Source: Elusimicrobiota bacterium
GTDB lineage: Bacteria > Elusimicrobiota > Elusimicrobia > FEN-1173
Length of the DNA stretch: 64,000 bases
NCBI GenBank assembly: GCA_016714745.1
Contig: JADKCG010000027.1
Coordinates: 1-64,000, forward strand
Direction: 5' to 3'
Shown here: positions 8,243 through 17,185 of the stretch, piece by piece
Layout: every line of letters begins with the position of its first letter
Numbering within the stretch: position 1 is the stretch's first letter
Notes under the pieces: model-generated
What the model was told of the DNA's origin: nothing
The model's input: only the letters and a program-made list of their open reading frames with translations
The model's database searches: none
Translations under genes and position numbers: made by a program

Positions 8243-9358
8243 ATGAAAAAAACGATGCGCCGTGTTCTGGTTCCCTCCTACTCGAATTTCCTTGCGGACA
8301 TCCAGTTGCTCCTGGACGAAGCCCGACGAAATTCAGCTCGGTCCGTTAACGCTATCCTCGTCGCCACCCATTGGGAGCTGGGTCGTAGAATTGTTGGGTT
8401 TGAACAAAAGGGTAAAAGACGGGCCGACTACGGGGAAGAGCTTTTGGATCGCCTTTCGAGCGATTTGTCCCAAAAGTTTGGTCGCGGCTTTGGGGTGTCC
8501 CAACTCAAAATGGTTCGCCAATTTTATTTGACCTATCCGATCCCTCAAATTAGCCAATCAGCGATTGGCGAATTGACAAAAAGAGATGCCCACCTCCTGT
8601 CATTAACGAAAAGATTCTCTCTGTCATGGACCCATTATGCCCGCCTCTTAAGGGTGACCAATCCACACGCGCGGTCGTTTTACGAAATAGAAAGTCTCCG
8701 CGGCGGGTGGTCCATTCGCCAACTGGACAGGCAAATCGGGTCTCAATTCTATGAGCGGACAGCTCTCTCAAAGAATAAATCCGCAATGTTGCAAAAGGGG
8801 ACCCTCTCCATCCCAGAAGACAGGGTTTCCCCTGATGAGGAAATCAAAGATCCTTACGTTTTAGAATTTCTTGGACTAAAAGATGAATATTCAGAAAGTG
8901 ACCTGGAGGAGGCTCTGATTCGACATTTGGAGACCTTCCTCCTTGAGCTAGGGAGCGACTTCGCCTTTTTGGCTCGGCAAAAGAGACTCCGCGTGGGAAA
9001 CGAGTGGTATCGTGTGGATCTTGTTTTTTACCATCGACGTTTGCGCGCACTGATTTTAATTGATCTCAAATTAAATAAGTTCACACACGCCGACGCCGGT
9101 CAAATGCATCTCTATCTGAATTATGCCCAGGAACATTGGACCCACCCAACGGAAAACCCACCCGTTGGCCTCATCCTTTGTGCAGAAAAAGATGCCTCGG
9201 TGGCCCACTACGCATTGGCGGGACTTCCCAACCAGGTTTTGGCGGCTGAGTACAAAACGGCCCTTCCGAAAGAAGGGGAAATAGCCAAGGAACTCCAACA
9301 CACCCGAGAAACTTTACAAACTCGGCTCTCCTATCACTCCAAAAAGAAGCGCGTTTGA
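8243..9358 (+). CDS. DUF1016 (YhcG-family) PD-(D/E)XK nuclease
   Basis: A 371-residue protein matching the YhcG/DUF1016 family. The N-terminal helical domain (WELGRRIVGFEQ, YGEELLDRLSSDL, GRGFGVSQLKMVRQFY) is followed by a C-terminal nuclease domain with RVGNEWYRVDLVFYHRRL and LILIDLKLNKFTHADAGQM, giving the D and DxK of the PD-(D/E)XK core. The family is widespread in accessory DNA and has been linked to restriction, retron and phage contexts, but its function is unsettled. It stands alone between an intron remnant and a decayed IS element, consistent with transfer. No strong ribosome-binding site precedes ATG 8243; ATG 8255 is an alternative. Confidence 0.9.
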   Translation: MKKTMRRVLVPSYSNFLADIQLLLDEARRNSARSVNAILVATHWELGRRIVGFEQKGKRRADYGEELLDRLSSDLSQKFGRGFGVSQLKMVRQFYLTYPIPQISQSAIGELTKRDAHLLSLTKRFSLSWTHYARLLRVTNPHARSFYEIESLRGGWSIRQLDRQIGSQFYERTALSKNKSAMLQKGTLSIPEDRVSPDEEIKDPYVLEFLGLKDEYSESDLEEALIRHLETFLLELGSDFAFLARQKRLRVGNEWYRVDLVFYHRRLRALILIDLKLNKFTHADAGQMHLYLNYAQEHWTHPTENPPVGLILCAEKDASVAHYALAGLPNQVLAAEYKTALPKEGEIAKELQHTRETLQTRLSYHSKKKRV

Positions 9359-9496
9359 ACTCTGTTTGCGGGCGGCGCCGTTGCGGCGAATGGGCCAGCA
9401 ACGTTTGGCGCGGGCGATTGATGGTGCGAGCCCTGTCAGAACAGCCCCGGTTCTAAAGAGACGTTCCACTCATAAAAGTTTGAAATAAAATCGTCT

Positions 9497-9513
9497 GCGG
9501 GCGAGACGCCCGC
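9497..9513. repeat. GCGGGCG palindrome (dispersed family)
   Basis: GCGGGCGAGACGCCCGC is a perfect 7-bp stem with a 3-nt loop. It is the same core as the repeats at 17105-17180 and 25691-25762, and lies in the otherwise empty 9359-9622 interval. Confidence 0.7.
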
Positions 9514-9622
9514 GCCCCCCATCACAAACGACCCTAAACCCAAATCCTCAGATAAGAAACATCTACCGTCTCAGGGGTTTCACTAATTTGGTGAAATGGC
9601 GATTTTGTAACGCGGTCGCAAT

Positions 9623-10649
9623 CCACACCTGTCCGGGGAAAAAATAAGGGAATCCCCCGTTATTGGTAAAATGATTGTGCGAACAATTCATTTTATCGAC
9701 GGAGGATTCCCGTGGCCCATTATAACACGATTTTAAACCAGTTGTTGGTTCATGTCCCCCGACATCAATTCGACCGTCTGGTCAAAACCCACGAACGGAC
9801 CGCTACGCAAAACATTCACCACCTGGAACCAGCTGACGGTGATGCTCTATGCCCAAGCGAGCGGGAAAGAGAGCTTGCGTGAAATCGAACAAGGACTGGA
9901 AACCCAAGAGAGCAAAACGTATCACGTGGGATTGACTGGGCCCGTTCGGCGGACGACGTTGGCGGACGCCAACGGGCGGAGGAAGTGGGACATCTTTCGC
10001 GGAGTGTTCGGAGAGCTGTTGACCCGGTGCCGGTCGGTGACGCCGAAGCACAAGTTCCGGTTTAAAAATCCGCTGTATAGCATTGACTCGACGGTGATCA
10101 GCCTGTGCCTAAGCCTTTTCCCCTGGGCGAGATATCGAACGGCGAAGGGGGGTCTAAAACTTCATTATCAGCTGGATTATGCGGGCCATATTCCCAGTTT
10201 AATGGTGATCACGGAGGGGCGGGAGAGTGATATCTCTGTGGCGAAGAAAGATATTCCCATTGAAGCGGACAGCATCTATTGCTTCGCGGCAACGACGATT
10301 GCGGAGATCTATAAGGCGCGGTGGCAAATCGAGGCATTTTTCAAGTGGATCAAGCAGAACTTAAAGATCAAGACGTTCCTAGGCACGACGGAAAACGCGG
10401 TGCTGAGCCAGATTTGGGTGGCGATGATCTATTACTTGTTATTGGCGTATATTAAATACCAGACCAAATACGGCCGTTCCCTATTCTATTTGCACCGGAT
10501 GATTAAGGAGACCCTCTTGGACCGGGTCTCCCTGATGGATCTACTCAATTTGAATGAATCCAGGCTCAAACGGTTGAGGAGACTTGACCCGCAACTCCAA
10601 TTTTTGTTTATCGCCACCTAATTTTCTAACTTTCCCCGGACAGCTGTGG
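9623..10649 (+). mobile_element. Degenerate IS4-type insertion sequence
   Basis: Terminal inverted repeats of 19 bp with one mismatch mark the ends: 9623-9641 (CCACACCTGTCCGGGGAAA) and the reverse complement of 10631-10649. The about 1.03-kb element carries one transposase reading frame, broken by frameshifts and an internal deletion. I could not see a convincing target duplication next to the ends. Confidence 0.85.
9712..10621 (+). pseudogene. IS4-family transposase (DUF4372 plus DDE), inactivated
   Basis: Translation would begin at GTG 9712 (MAHYNTILNQLLVHVPRHQF, the DUF4372 N-terminus). Family motifs then continue in a second frame (TDRYAK) and a third (TFTTWNQLTVMLYAQASGKE), implying two single-base deletions at about 9795-9815. 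The middle keeps the first catalytic block (YSIDSTVISLCL) and GGLKLHYQLDY. Then ADSIYCF jumps directly to AATTIAEIYKARWQIEAFFK. In intact relatives over 100 residues, including the second catalytic Asp, lie between these motifs. The last block with the catalytic Glu (YKARWQIEAFFKWIKQNL) is present. The protein cannot be active as read. Confidence 0.9.
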
Positions 10650-11168
10650 GTTTTGCAAGGACTTGCCTTCGATCCCACTGGAATCCACGCCCTGGGCCTG
10701 ATTCTGTCAGGGATGATCTTCGCCCTGGTTCACCCCGACGCCTGGATAGATGTTTTCCGAAAGGTGGGCGACGAGAATAAAATAACATGGGGACAGTTTG
10801 CGGCCGCGGAAGGGATACGGTTCCTGGGCGGGATGGCATTCGTTGCATTGTTGCACGCGCCGGGGGCAGTGGTTCTCCCTGTGATTGGTGGCCTTTCCCT
10901 GCCAAGTTTCGGTGTTCACGCAATTGTATTCAACTTGCCGTTTGTTGTCTGGACAATCCGGCGGGTTCGACAAGGTTTGATTGTTCATAAAGTAGTCCGG
11001 CTGTTTTTTATCGGTTCACCAGGCCCTGACCCCCATTCCGCACTTGGGCCAGGGGCCTATCCGTTAATTTCCAGCGACGAGAATCATCTTTTTTGCTTTT
11101 GCCGAATCTCGATAGTTTGGACGGTTTCTTCCTCCCATTGGCGTAACAACGCTTTGACTTCCGTGTAG
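10650..11168 (+). pseudogene. Truncated membrane-protein fragment beside the IS
   Basis: The open frame begins inside the IS right end, and only the part after 10650 is host sequence. It encodes hydrophobic segments (ALGLILSGMIFALVHP, FLGGMAFVALLHAPGAVVL, FGVHAIVFNLPFVVW) up to about 10997, then low-quality sequence. The FALVH and HAIVFN motifs recall CPBP (CAAX-like) intramembrane proteases, but the match is weak. The N-terminal half and any start codon are missing, as expected if the IS inserted into or deleted part of the gene. Confidence 0.4.
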
Positions 11169-11290
11169 TTTCCAATTCCCCGTTCCTCAATCCTCGCCTG
11201 TTGCGGGGAAAGAATCCTCTGGACGACTTTACCGCCAAGCAAACGGCTCCAATAATAATAGGGGCCGTGCGGGGAGGGCGGGGTCCTTGC
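11084..11290 (-). pseudogene. DUF6788-like fragment
   Basis: On the minus strand a frame without a start codon reads HGPYYYWSRLLGGKVVQRIL and ends with IEIRQKQKR before TGA (11084-11086). The GPYYYxSxxxGGK pattern resembles DUF6788, short proteins often found near transposases. It is probably a remnant in this decayed patch. The rest of 11291-11464 shows no gene I can support. Confidence 0.35.
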
Positions 11291-11464
11291 TTGTGGCTGA
11301 CATGAAAAATGTGATCAATTATAATGGCATCAATGTGACGTCGTTTACCGTATTTTCGGCCGCTATTACCGAACAACTCCGGCTTATGGCCCTGGTCCTG
11401 CAGAACGCCTTAACCAAGGATTCCTACTCTCCGGCGTTCCCCTCGGGCGGGGGCCCGGTGCTCC

Positions 11465-11770
11465 TTAGGCGGCCAGGGGAAGTTTTTGTTGGCCGACCAG
11501 GGCCAGGAAGGCTTCTTCGGAAGGGGTGAGGCGGGTCATGTCGAAGACGACCACGTCGATTTTTTCGTCGCAGATGGATTGGAAGCGGGCGATAAATTTC
11601 AGTTCCATGTCCAACCGTTGAGCGTTGGACAAGTTCTTTCCCAAAATCATCACATCCACGTCACCTCCGCGGCGGCTGTCGTCGCACCGAGATCCGAAGA
11701 GATAAACTTCACAAGGGACACCTTTCATCGCTTGGGCGAGCGCCCGGTGTTCTTCGGGTGAAATCCTCAA
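11465..11770 (-). CDS. MNT-type nucleotidyltransferase (antitoxin-like)
   Basis: A 101-residue minimal nucleotidyltransferase. The signature is LFGSR with G26-S27, nine residues, then D37-V-D39; a third acidic position is likely D72 (EKIDVVVFD). In HEPN-MNT modules the MNT protein neutralises the HEPN RNase, in some systems by adding AMP to it. The gene overlaps the upstream HEPN gene by 4 nt, so the two are translationally coupled with the toxin first. Its size is typical of MntA-like partners. Confidence 0.85.
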   Translation of the reverse strand: MRISPEEHRALAQAMKGVPCEVYLFGSRCDDSRRGGDVDVMILGKNLSNAQRLDMELKFIARFQSICDEKIDVVVFDMTRLTPSEEAFLALVGQQKLPLAA

Positions 11771-12231
11771 GGGGTGACACCCCTCTTTTTGAAATATTTT
11801 TCAAGTCTCGGCAAAAATTTCTCAATTTCTTCCCGGTAGCGTGTTCGCAACAGATCCTGGACTATTTCTATTTGTTCCGGTAAATATTCATGGGCAATGC
11901 GGTTCCGCGCCGCTCGCATTTCAAGCCACAATTCCACATCATCGATCAAGTCCAGCTTGGCCGCAAAATTCAATTTGTCACGGATGGTTTCAGAAGAGCT
12001 TCCGGTTTCCACGAACTCGATTGATTTCAGGAGGGGATTCAGCGTTAACTCAATGGCCCTTTCGAAGCGACCCGCCAAGGCATCGTACGGTTCAAGATCC
12101 TCTGGGGTCTTCAACACGGAAAATTTGAACGGGGGGACTTTCCGGGCTGAGTGGAGGAATAGTTCCAAGGCTTTCTTTGCTTTGTCTCGGTACTGGTGGG
12201 CAAGAATTTCCAGGGGGACCTTTTTATCCAT
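11767..12231 (-). CDS. HEPN-domain protein (toxin-like RNase)
   Basis: A 154-residue all-helical protein with the HEPN catalytic motif R109-x4-H114 (RNRIAHEY), where R and H form the RNase site in dimers. It is followed with a 4-nt overlap by the MNT nucleotidyltransferase, making a classic HEPN/MNT toxin-antitoxin or defence module. It lies just downstream of the histidine kinase gene on the same strand but in an accessory setting. Its length is slightly above the common HepT size, with an extended N-terminus. Activity is inferred from the motif. Confidence 0.8.
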   Translation of the reverse strand: MDKKVPLEILAHQYRDKAKKALELFLHSARKVPPFKFSVLKTPEDLEPYDALAGRFERAIELTLNPLLKSIEFVETGSSSETIRDKLNFAAKLDLIDDVELWLEMRAARNRIAHEYLPEQIEIVQDLLRTRYREEIEKFLPRLEKYFKKRGVTP

Positions 12232-12268
12232 GTTCAGATTTTAGCCCTTTTGTCCCTTTGCAACAAGA

Positions 12269-13375
12269 TCAAGGGTGAAAAGGGGAGCGAGCCCTGTTTG
12301 CGCTGGGGAGGTGAATTGTGAATGTGGTCCCCTTGTCCGGGGCGCTGGAGACGGCGACGGTTCCTCCTCGGTTTTCAATGAGGTGTTTGACGATGGCCAG
12401 GCCCAGGCCGGTGCCACCCCGTTCGCGGGTGCGGGCTTTGTCGACGCGATAGAACCGTTCAAAGACGCGGGACTGGTCTTCGGGGGGGATGCCGACGCCG
12501 GTGTCTTCCACCTCAATCACCGTTTGGTCTCCTGTCTGGTTTCCCCGCAGAGTCACGCGGCCATCGTTACGGTTGAATTTGATGGCGTTATCCAAAAGGT
12601 TGAAAAGGATCTGGGTCAATTCATCGGCGTTCAGGGCGACCACGAGGGGGGAGGTGGGGAATTGGGTCGTAAACAAAATCTGGTCCTTCTTGGCGATGGG
12701 ATTGAGGGCCTTGATAACGCGCTGACTGACCTCTTGGAGAATGCAACTGGCCGGGGTTTGCGGGGCGTTCGGGTGTTCGAGGCGCGAAAGGGTCAAAAGG
12801 TCTTCGATCAGCCGTTGAAGCCGTTCCGTTTGGTCCTGGGCGGTTTGCAGGAAATCCCGGGCGTGTTTTGGGTCTTCGAGGGCGCCGTCCAAAAGGGTTT
12901 CCAGGGCGGCGCGGAGCGCGGTGAGAGGCGTCTTTAATTCGTGGGAGACATTGGCGACGAAATCTTTTCGAAGGTTTTCGAGTCGACGGAGCGGGGTGAC
13001 GTCGTGGAACGTGAGAACGACGCCGGCCTCGTTCCCCTCGGGCAGGGGGGAGGCGCGCACGTCATAGAGGCGTGGTTCTGGCCCAAAGGAGAGTTCTTTC
13101 CCCTCGCCCTGGCCGCTCTGGAAGACGCGGTCCAACAGTTCTCCCAGTTCTCGGTGGCGCAACACTTCCCAAACGGGTTTTCCGATGGCTTCGGTTGAAG
13201 GCTGGTTGAGCAGAGTCGAGACCGCGGGATTGGCCAGGAGGATGCGCCGATTTCCGTCAACGGCAAGGACTCCATCCGTGAGAGAATTGACAAGGTTCTT
13301 TAAAAAAGTGAAAGGAGATGGGGAGGGCTTTTCGGGAAGGACAACAGGGGTCCGTTGGCGGAAAAATTTTAACAC
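12269..13375 (-). CDS. PAS-containing sensor histidine kinase, PhoR-like
   Basis: A 368-residue kinase. A PAS domain at about residues 30-130 (NSLTDGVLAVDGNRRILLAN) is followed by HisKA with NVSHELKTPLTALRAALETL (phosphorylated His) and HATPase_c with NLLDNAIKFN, VEDTGVGIPP and GGTGLGLAIVKHLIEN. No membrane segment precedes the PAS domain, so it is either cytoplasmic or lacks the usual PhoR anchor. Start GTG 13373-13375 is the only reasonable start in frame. The response regulator gene lies 205 bp upstream on the same strand, its likely partner. The pair resembles PhoR/PhoB, but the signal is unknown. Confidence 0.9.
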   Translation of the reverse strand: MLKFFRQRTPVVLPEKPSPSPFTFLKNLVNSLTDGVLAVDGNRRILLANPAVSTLLNQPSTEAIGKPVWEVLRHRELGELLDRVFQSGQGEGKELSFGPEPRLYDVRASPLPEGNEAGVVLTFHDVTPLRRLENLRKDFVANVSHELKTPLTALRAALETLLDGALEDPKHARDFLQTAQDQTERLQRLIEDLLTLSRLEHPNAPQTPASCILQEVSQRVIKALNPIAKKDQILFTTQFPTSPLVVALNADELTQILFNLLDNAIKFNRNDGRVTLRGNQTGDQTVIEVEDTGVGIPPEDQSRVFERFYRVDKARTRERGGTGLGLAIVKHLIENRGGTVAVSSAPDKGTTFTIHLPSANRARSPFHP

Positions 13376-13449
13376 AGGGGTACCTCTGAAATGGAACTTT
13401 GTTTAAGAATCTGTTTCAAACGCTTCGAAGAAGCTTTCGCCAAAGGCAG

Positions 13450-13480
13450 TTGTATTACGGGCATCTTGCCCGTGCTACAA
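13450..13480. repeat. Intergenic hairpin, ACGGGCA/TGCCCGT
   Basis: Nearly symmetrical arms TTGTA..ACGGGCA and TGCCCGTG.TACAA flank TCT. It resembles the GCGGGCG-TCT-CGCCCGC family elsewhere in the window. A second hairpin (CCCCCTGCC/GGCAGGGGG, 13506-13530) follows. Both lie between the kinase and the regulator gene. Confidence 0.55.
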
Positions 13481-13580
13481 AATCTAAAAAAGATTCTTTT
13501 CCCTTCCCCCTGCCCAATGTTGGCAGGGGGATAGGCCGGGATCCAGTGGTTAAAACAGTCGCTTAACCGGGAAATACCGG

Positions 13581-14267
13581 TTATTCGCTGATGAAACGAT
13601 AGCCAACGTTTTTGACGGTCACGAGGCGCTTTTTTTCCGGGCCGATTTTGGAGCGCAGGCGGGCCACGTGCTGGTCGACTGTGCGGGTGTCAATGTCCGC
13701 GGCGCGGTCGATGCCCCAGACGCGTTCCATGATGATTTCACGGGACAAAACTTTTCCCTGAGCGATCCAGAGTGTTTTTAAAAGATCAAATTCTTTCCCC
13801 GTCAAGGTCACGAGGTCTTTTCCCAGGTGGAGAGTGTATTTTTCCGTTTGGAGCGTCAGTTTACCCGCCGTCAATTCAGCGACCGCGGGTGTTTCGTCCG
13901 GAGCGGTTCGCCGCAAGAGGGTTTTTATCCGTGTCATGACTTCGCGGACTGAAAAAGGTTTGGTGACGTAATCGTCGGCGCCCATCTCAAGGCCCACAAT
14001 TTTGTCAACTTCGCCGCTTTTGGCCGTGAGCATTAATATGGGGACGGTTCGATCGCTCGATCGGATGAGGCGGCATACTTCCAAGCCGTCCACTTTGGGG
14101 ATCATGAGGTCCAGGAGCACCAGGCGGGGTTTTGCTTTTCGGAACGCGTCGACGGCTGTTTCGCCGTCTTTAACGAGGAGGGGGTCGTAGCCTTCTTTTT
14201 CCAGATTGTAGGCCAAAACCTTGGAAATGGCCACGTCGTCCTCGACCACCAAAATCTTGAGTTTCAT
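13581..14267 (-). CDS. OmpR/PhoB-family response regulator
   Basis: A 228-residue regulator with an N-terminal receiver domain (VVEDDVAISKVL acidic pocket, phospho-Asp in LVLLDLMIPKVDG, MLTAKSG, GADDYVTKPF) and a C-terminal winged helix (LTGKEFDLLKTL, TVDQHVARLRSKIG, VKNVGYRFI). It should bind direct DNA repeats when phosphorylated by the downstream PhoR-like kinase. It sits 7 nt after the single-domain receiver gene, so the three form a signalling operon. Phosphate control is possible but nothing here proves it. Confidence 0.93.
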   Translation of the reverse strand: MKLKILVVEDDVAISKVLAYNLEKEGYDPLLVKDGETAVDAFRKAKPRLVLLDLMIPKVDGLEVCRLIRSSDRTVPILMLTAKSGEVDKIVGLEMGADDYVTKPFSVREVMTRIKTLLRRTAPDETPAVAELTAGKLTLQTEKYTLHLGKDLVTLTGKEFDLLKTLWIAQGKVLSREIIMERVWGIDRAADIDTRTVDQHVARLRSKIGPEKKRLVTVKNVGYRFISE

Positions 14268-14274
14268 TTAATCG

Positions 14275-14649
14275 TTAGTGCGCGGGCCGTCGGAAAAGGG
14301 ACCGCACGCGCGCCATGAGTTCTTTTTGGCCGAACGGTTTGGTGAGATAGTCGTCCGCGCCTACCGAAAGTCCCGTCACCTTATCGTCTTCTTTCTTCTG
14401 GCCTGTGAGCATTAAAATTAAAACTTTATCATCGGTTTGGCGAATTTCGTCGCAGACCGCGATGCCATTTTTAATGGGCATGAAGACATCCAAGATAACC
14501 AGGTCGGGTTTTTCTCGCCGATAAAGGTCCAACGCCCCCTGGCCGTCGTTGGCCGCCCAAACGGTGTATCCCTCCAGCTCCAACAGACGTTGCAAGAAAG
14601 AGGTGATGTCCTTTTCGTCGTCGGCAATAACCACTTTTCCTTTGGTCAT
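14275..14649 (-). CDS. Single-domain receiver (CheY-like) protein
   Basis: A 124-residue receiver domain with no output domain: IADDEKDITSFLQ, phospho-Asp in LVILDVFMPIKNG, MLTGQKKEDD and GADDYLTKPFGQKEL. It likely acts as a phosphorelay shuttle or a protein-binding switch. It is packed between recR and the PhoB-like gene, with 8-9 nt gaps on each side, suggesting cotranscription. Confidence 0.9.
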   Translation of the reverse strand: MTKGKVVIADDEKDITSFLQRLLELEGYTVWAANDGQGALDLYRREKPDLVILDVFMPIKNGIAVCDEIRQTDDKVLILMLTGQKKEDDKVTGLSVGADDYLTKPFGQKELMARVRSLFRRPAH

Positions 14650-14657
14650 AGATCCCC

Positions 14658-15260
14658 TCAGTTCATGTCTCTTCGGCCGGTGACGGCCTGGGCAAGCGTA
14701 TGTTCGTCCGCGTATTGAATCGCGCTCCCCGCTGGGAGCCCCGCGGCGAGGCGTGTGACGCGCACCCCGGCGGATTTTAGGAGGTCGGGCAGGTAGGCCG
14801 CGGTGGTTTCTCCCTCCACGGTGGGGTTGGTGGCGAGGATGACTTCTTCGGTTCGGTTCTCTCGCACACGGTCAAGGAGAGATTCGATGCGCAGTTCTTC
14901 CGGTCCTATCCCATCGAGAGCGGAAAGAACGCCGCCCAAAACATGATACCCGCCACGAAATGAACGAGATCGTTCCAGGGCCGCCAAATCCCCTGTTTCT
15001 TCCACCACGCACAGGAGATGTGTTTCCCGTTGAGGGTCCAGACACCGGGTGCAGGGAGTCGGTGCGCTGGAAGTTTCCATGTAATCGCCACAGATCAAGC
15101 AACGCCGCATGCGCGTTCTCGCCTCCGTCAGGCTCCGTTGAAGAAAATCGGCGCAGTCTTTTTTTCGCAAAAGATGGAGAGCGATCCGTTCCGCCATTTT
15201 TGGGCCCACGCCCGGCAATCCTAAAATCGACGTGACCAGGTTATCCCAAACGCCCGCCAT
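14658..15260 (-). CDS. recR: Recombination mediator RecR
   Basis: A 200-residue protein with the RecR order: helix-hairpin-helix (LGLPGVGPKMAERIALHLL), C4 zinc finger (CLICGDYMET...CTRC), TOPRIM domain (LLCVVEETGDLAALERS, LATNPTVEGETTA) and a C-terminal Walker B-like segment. With RecF and RecO it loads RecA on SSB-coated gaps. It follows dnaX by 1 nt, the conserved dnaX-recR arrangement. Confidence 0.97.
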   Translation of the reverse strand: MAGVWDNLVTSILGLPGVGPKMAERIALHLLRKKDCADFLQRSLTEARTRMRRCLICGDYMETSSAPTPCTRCLDPQRETHLLCVVEETGDLAALERSRSFRGGYHVLGGVLSALDGIGPEELRIESLLDRVRENRTEEVILATNPTVEGETTAAYLPDLLKSAGVRVTRLAAGLPAGSAIQYADEHTLAQAVTGRRDMN

Positions 15261-15261
15261 G

Positions 15262-17025
15262 TTATTTCACCGTGTCCACACGGCGGACGCGGCCGGGAAA
15301 CTTCTCCAATATTTTGCGCACGCCTGGGTCTACCGCCGCCGCCGTTTCGGGAGATTCTTCTTCGCCTTCCGAAACAGGTCCCGCCGGGGGTTCGTTTTCT
15401 TCCGGCGGATGATCGATCATTGTTTCGTCCTCGTCCGCCGGGGGCGCCGGAGGGGGGGGCGCCGAGATTTTGGCGGTGGCCGACAGGGGAGGGGGCGCTG
15501 GGGTTTCGATGGCGTATTGAACGGTAAAGCCCATGGGAATTTTCTGCCGCAGAAGGTCCATCCAAAGGGCTTCCTGGGCCACCACTTGATTTTTCTGGAA
15601 CTCCTGGTCGAACGCCAATTTGAGGACATTCCCCGGCAGGGCCGACCAGCGTGCCATGTGAAGAAACGTTTCCAACGAAGGTTTTTTATGGCCGACTTCG
15701 TTGACCATCGTGGTCCAGGCTGAACGGACCCGCTCGGGCCCCCAAGGGCCGGAAACGGCGGGGGCCGAGGGGGGACGTTCGGGACCCCCCGCTGGCGTCG
15801 AGGGAGGCTTTTGTAAAACGGGCGACAAAGCGGGGGCTGACGATCGAATGTCTTTGGCCGGCGGAGCCAACGGGGGGGCGATGATCGGCGGATTAGACCG
15901 AAGCGCTTTTTCCAATATTTCCAACCGTTCCACCAGCTCGTTAACGGAGACGGCGTCCTGGGCGATTTCCAAGCAGGCCAGTTCAAAGGTCACCCGGGGA
16001 CATTCGCTTCGCCGGAGGTCCGCCACGGCGCGGGAGAGCACCGCCAGGTCCCGTTCCAATCGTTCGGCGGAAATGGCGCCGCTTTCTTTTTCCATTTCCG
16101 CCGCGTCCGGAGCGCGAGGATCGCGGACCCCGGCTTTCCATAACAGCAGGCGATGTCGTCGGTCCAAAAGGTCTTCTGCCAGTTGAGAAAGGTCCAGGCC
16201 GTCTTCAATCGCGGTTTGAACCGCTCGAAGAACTCCAGCGGGATCGCCGCTTTGGATGGTTTCTGTAAACGATCGAACGAACTCGCCGGGCAAAAGGCCC
16301 AGAAGATTTCTCACGTCTTCGATCGTCGCTCCGCCCGGCGCAAAGGCGATCACTTGGTCCAACAAGGACAGCGCGTCCCGCAAGGACCCGTGAGCCGACC
16401 GGGCGACTTCCCGCAGGGCCGCCTCTTGGATAGGAATTTTTTCCGCGTCGACAATCCGCTTAATTCGGTCGAAAATGTCCGTCAATGTAATGGATCGCAG
16501 TTGAAAGCGTTGGCAACGGGAAAGAATGGTTTCTGGAATTTTTTGCGATTCCGTTGTGGCCATCATGAAGACGACGTGGGGCGGGGGTTCTTCGAGCGTT
16601 TTCAGGAGCGCGTTGAACCCGTCTTTCGAAATTTGGTGAGCCTCGTCGATAATAATGATGCGGTAACGGGATCGGGCCGGGGCGTATTTGACCGTTTCCC
16701 GAAGTTCTCGGATTTGGTCGATGCCTCGGTTGGAGGCGCCGTCAATTTCTAACACGTCGTCCGTGGAACTGCCGTTGGCGATCTCCACACATTGGGGGCA
16801 CTCGCCGCAGGGGGTCGCCGTGGGGCCCTGGACACAGTTGAGCGCTCGAGCCAAGATCCGGGCCGTGGTGGTTTTGCCGCACCCGCGGGGGCCAGAGAGG
16901 ACGTACGCGTGGGCAATGCGCTGGCCGGCGATGGCATTGACCAACGTTTTGGCCACGTGGCCTTGCCCCACCAGGTCGTCAAAGCTCTGGGGACGGTATT
17001 TGCGTGCGAGAACGAGATAGGACAT
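15262..17025 (-). CDS. dnaX: DNA polymerase III subunit gamma/tau
   Basis: A 587-residue clamp-loader ATPase. It shows Walker A GPRGCGKTTTARILARAL, a C4 zinc module (CVQG...CGECPQC), Walker B IIIDEAHQISKDGFNALLKT, sensor 1 ATTESQKIPETILSRC and the gamma/tau-specific domain III. The C-terminal half is Pro/Ala-rich linker and a tau-like tail. The ATG at 17025 is followed by the usual SYLVLARKYRPQSFDDLVGQ. I found no A-rich slippery site of the E. coli kind inside the linker. recR follows at once. Confidence 0.97.
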   Translation of the reverse strand: MSYLVLARKYRPQSFDDLVGQGHVAKTLVNAIAGQRIAHAYVLSGPRGCGKTTTARILARALNCVQGPTATPCGECPQCVEIANGSSTDDVLEIDGASNRGIDQIRELRETVKYAPARSRYRIIIIDEAHQISKDGFNALLKTLEEPPPHVVFMMATTESQKIPETILSRCQRFQLRSITLTDIFDRIKRIVDAEKIPIQEAALREVARSAHGSLRDALSLLDQVIAFAPGGATIEDVRNLLGLLPGEFVRSFTETIQSGDPAGVLRAVQTAIEDGLDLSQLAEDLLDRRHRLLLWKAGVRDPRAPDAAEMEKESGAISAERLERDLAVLSRAVADLRRSECPRVTFELACLEIAQDAVSVNELVERLEILEKALRSNPPIIAPPLAPPAKDIRSSAPALSPVLQKPPSTPAGGPERPPSAPAVSGPWGPERVRSAWTTMVNEVGHKKPSLETFLHMARWSALPGNVLKLAFDQEFQKNQVVAQEALWMDLLRQKIPMGFTVQYAIETPAPPPLSATAKISAPPPPAPPADEDETMIDHPPEENEPPAGPVSEGEEESPETAAAVDPGVRKILEKFPGRVRRVDTVK

Positions 17026-17104
17026 GAAAGACCCCCTCCCGGGGGGCGGTTCTTAATCTACCACTTTTCCGTCGATGTGGTCAACGGCAAGAAATGGGTT
17101 GTTT

Positions 17105-17180
17105 TTTTGGAGCGCGGGCGTCTCGCCCGCAACCGTCGGAATGCAAAACCTCCGCGGGCGGGACGCCCGCGCTCCAAAAG
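17105..17180. repeat. Long GC-rich inverted repeat (GCGGGCGTCTCGCCCGC family)
   Basis: Two copies of the palindrome (17112-17130 and 17152-17173) face each other around AATGCAAAACCTCC. The outer arms TTGGAGCGCGGGCGT and ACGCCCGCGCTCCAA are perfectly complementary. A second version of the same composite, in the other orientation, is at 25691-25762. It fills most of the dnaX-phr interval. Confidence 0.85.
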
Positions 17181-17185
17181 GGTTC

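Noticed and set aside
11287..11529. An 80-codon plus-strand frame beginning MLVADMKNVINYNG
   Set aside because: It runs antisense into the MNT gene, has no ribosome-binding site or family, and lies opposite a DUF6788-like fragment.
15262..17025. Programmed frameshift in dnaX as in E. coli
   Set aside because: I searched the domain III to linker region and saw no A-AAA-AAG or similar site.
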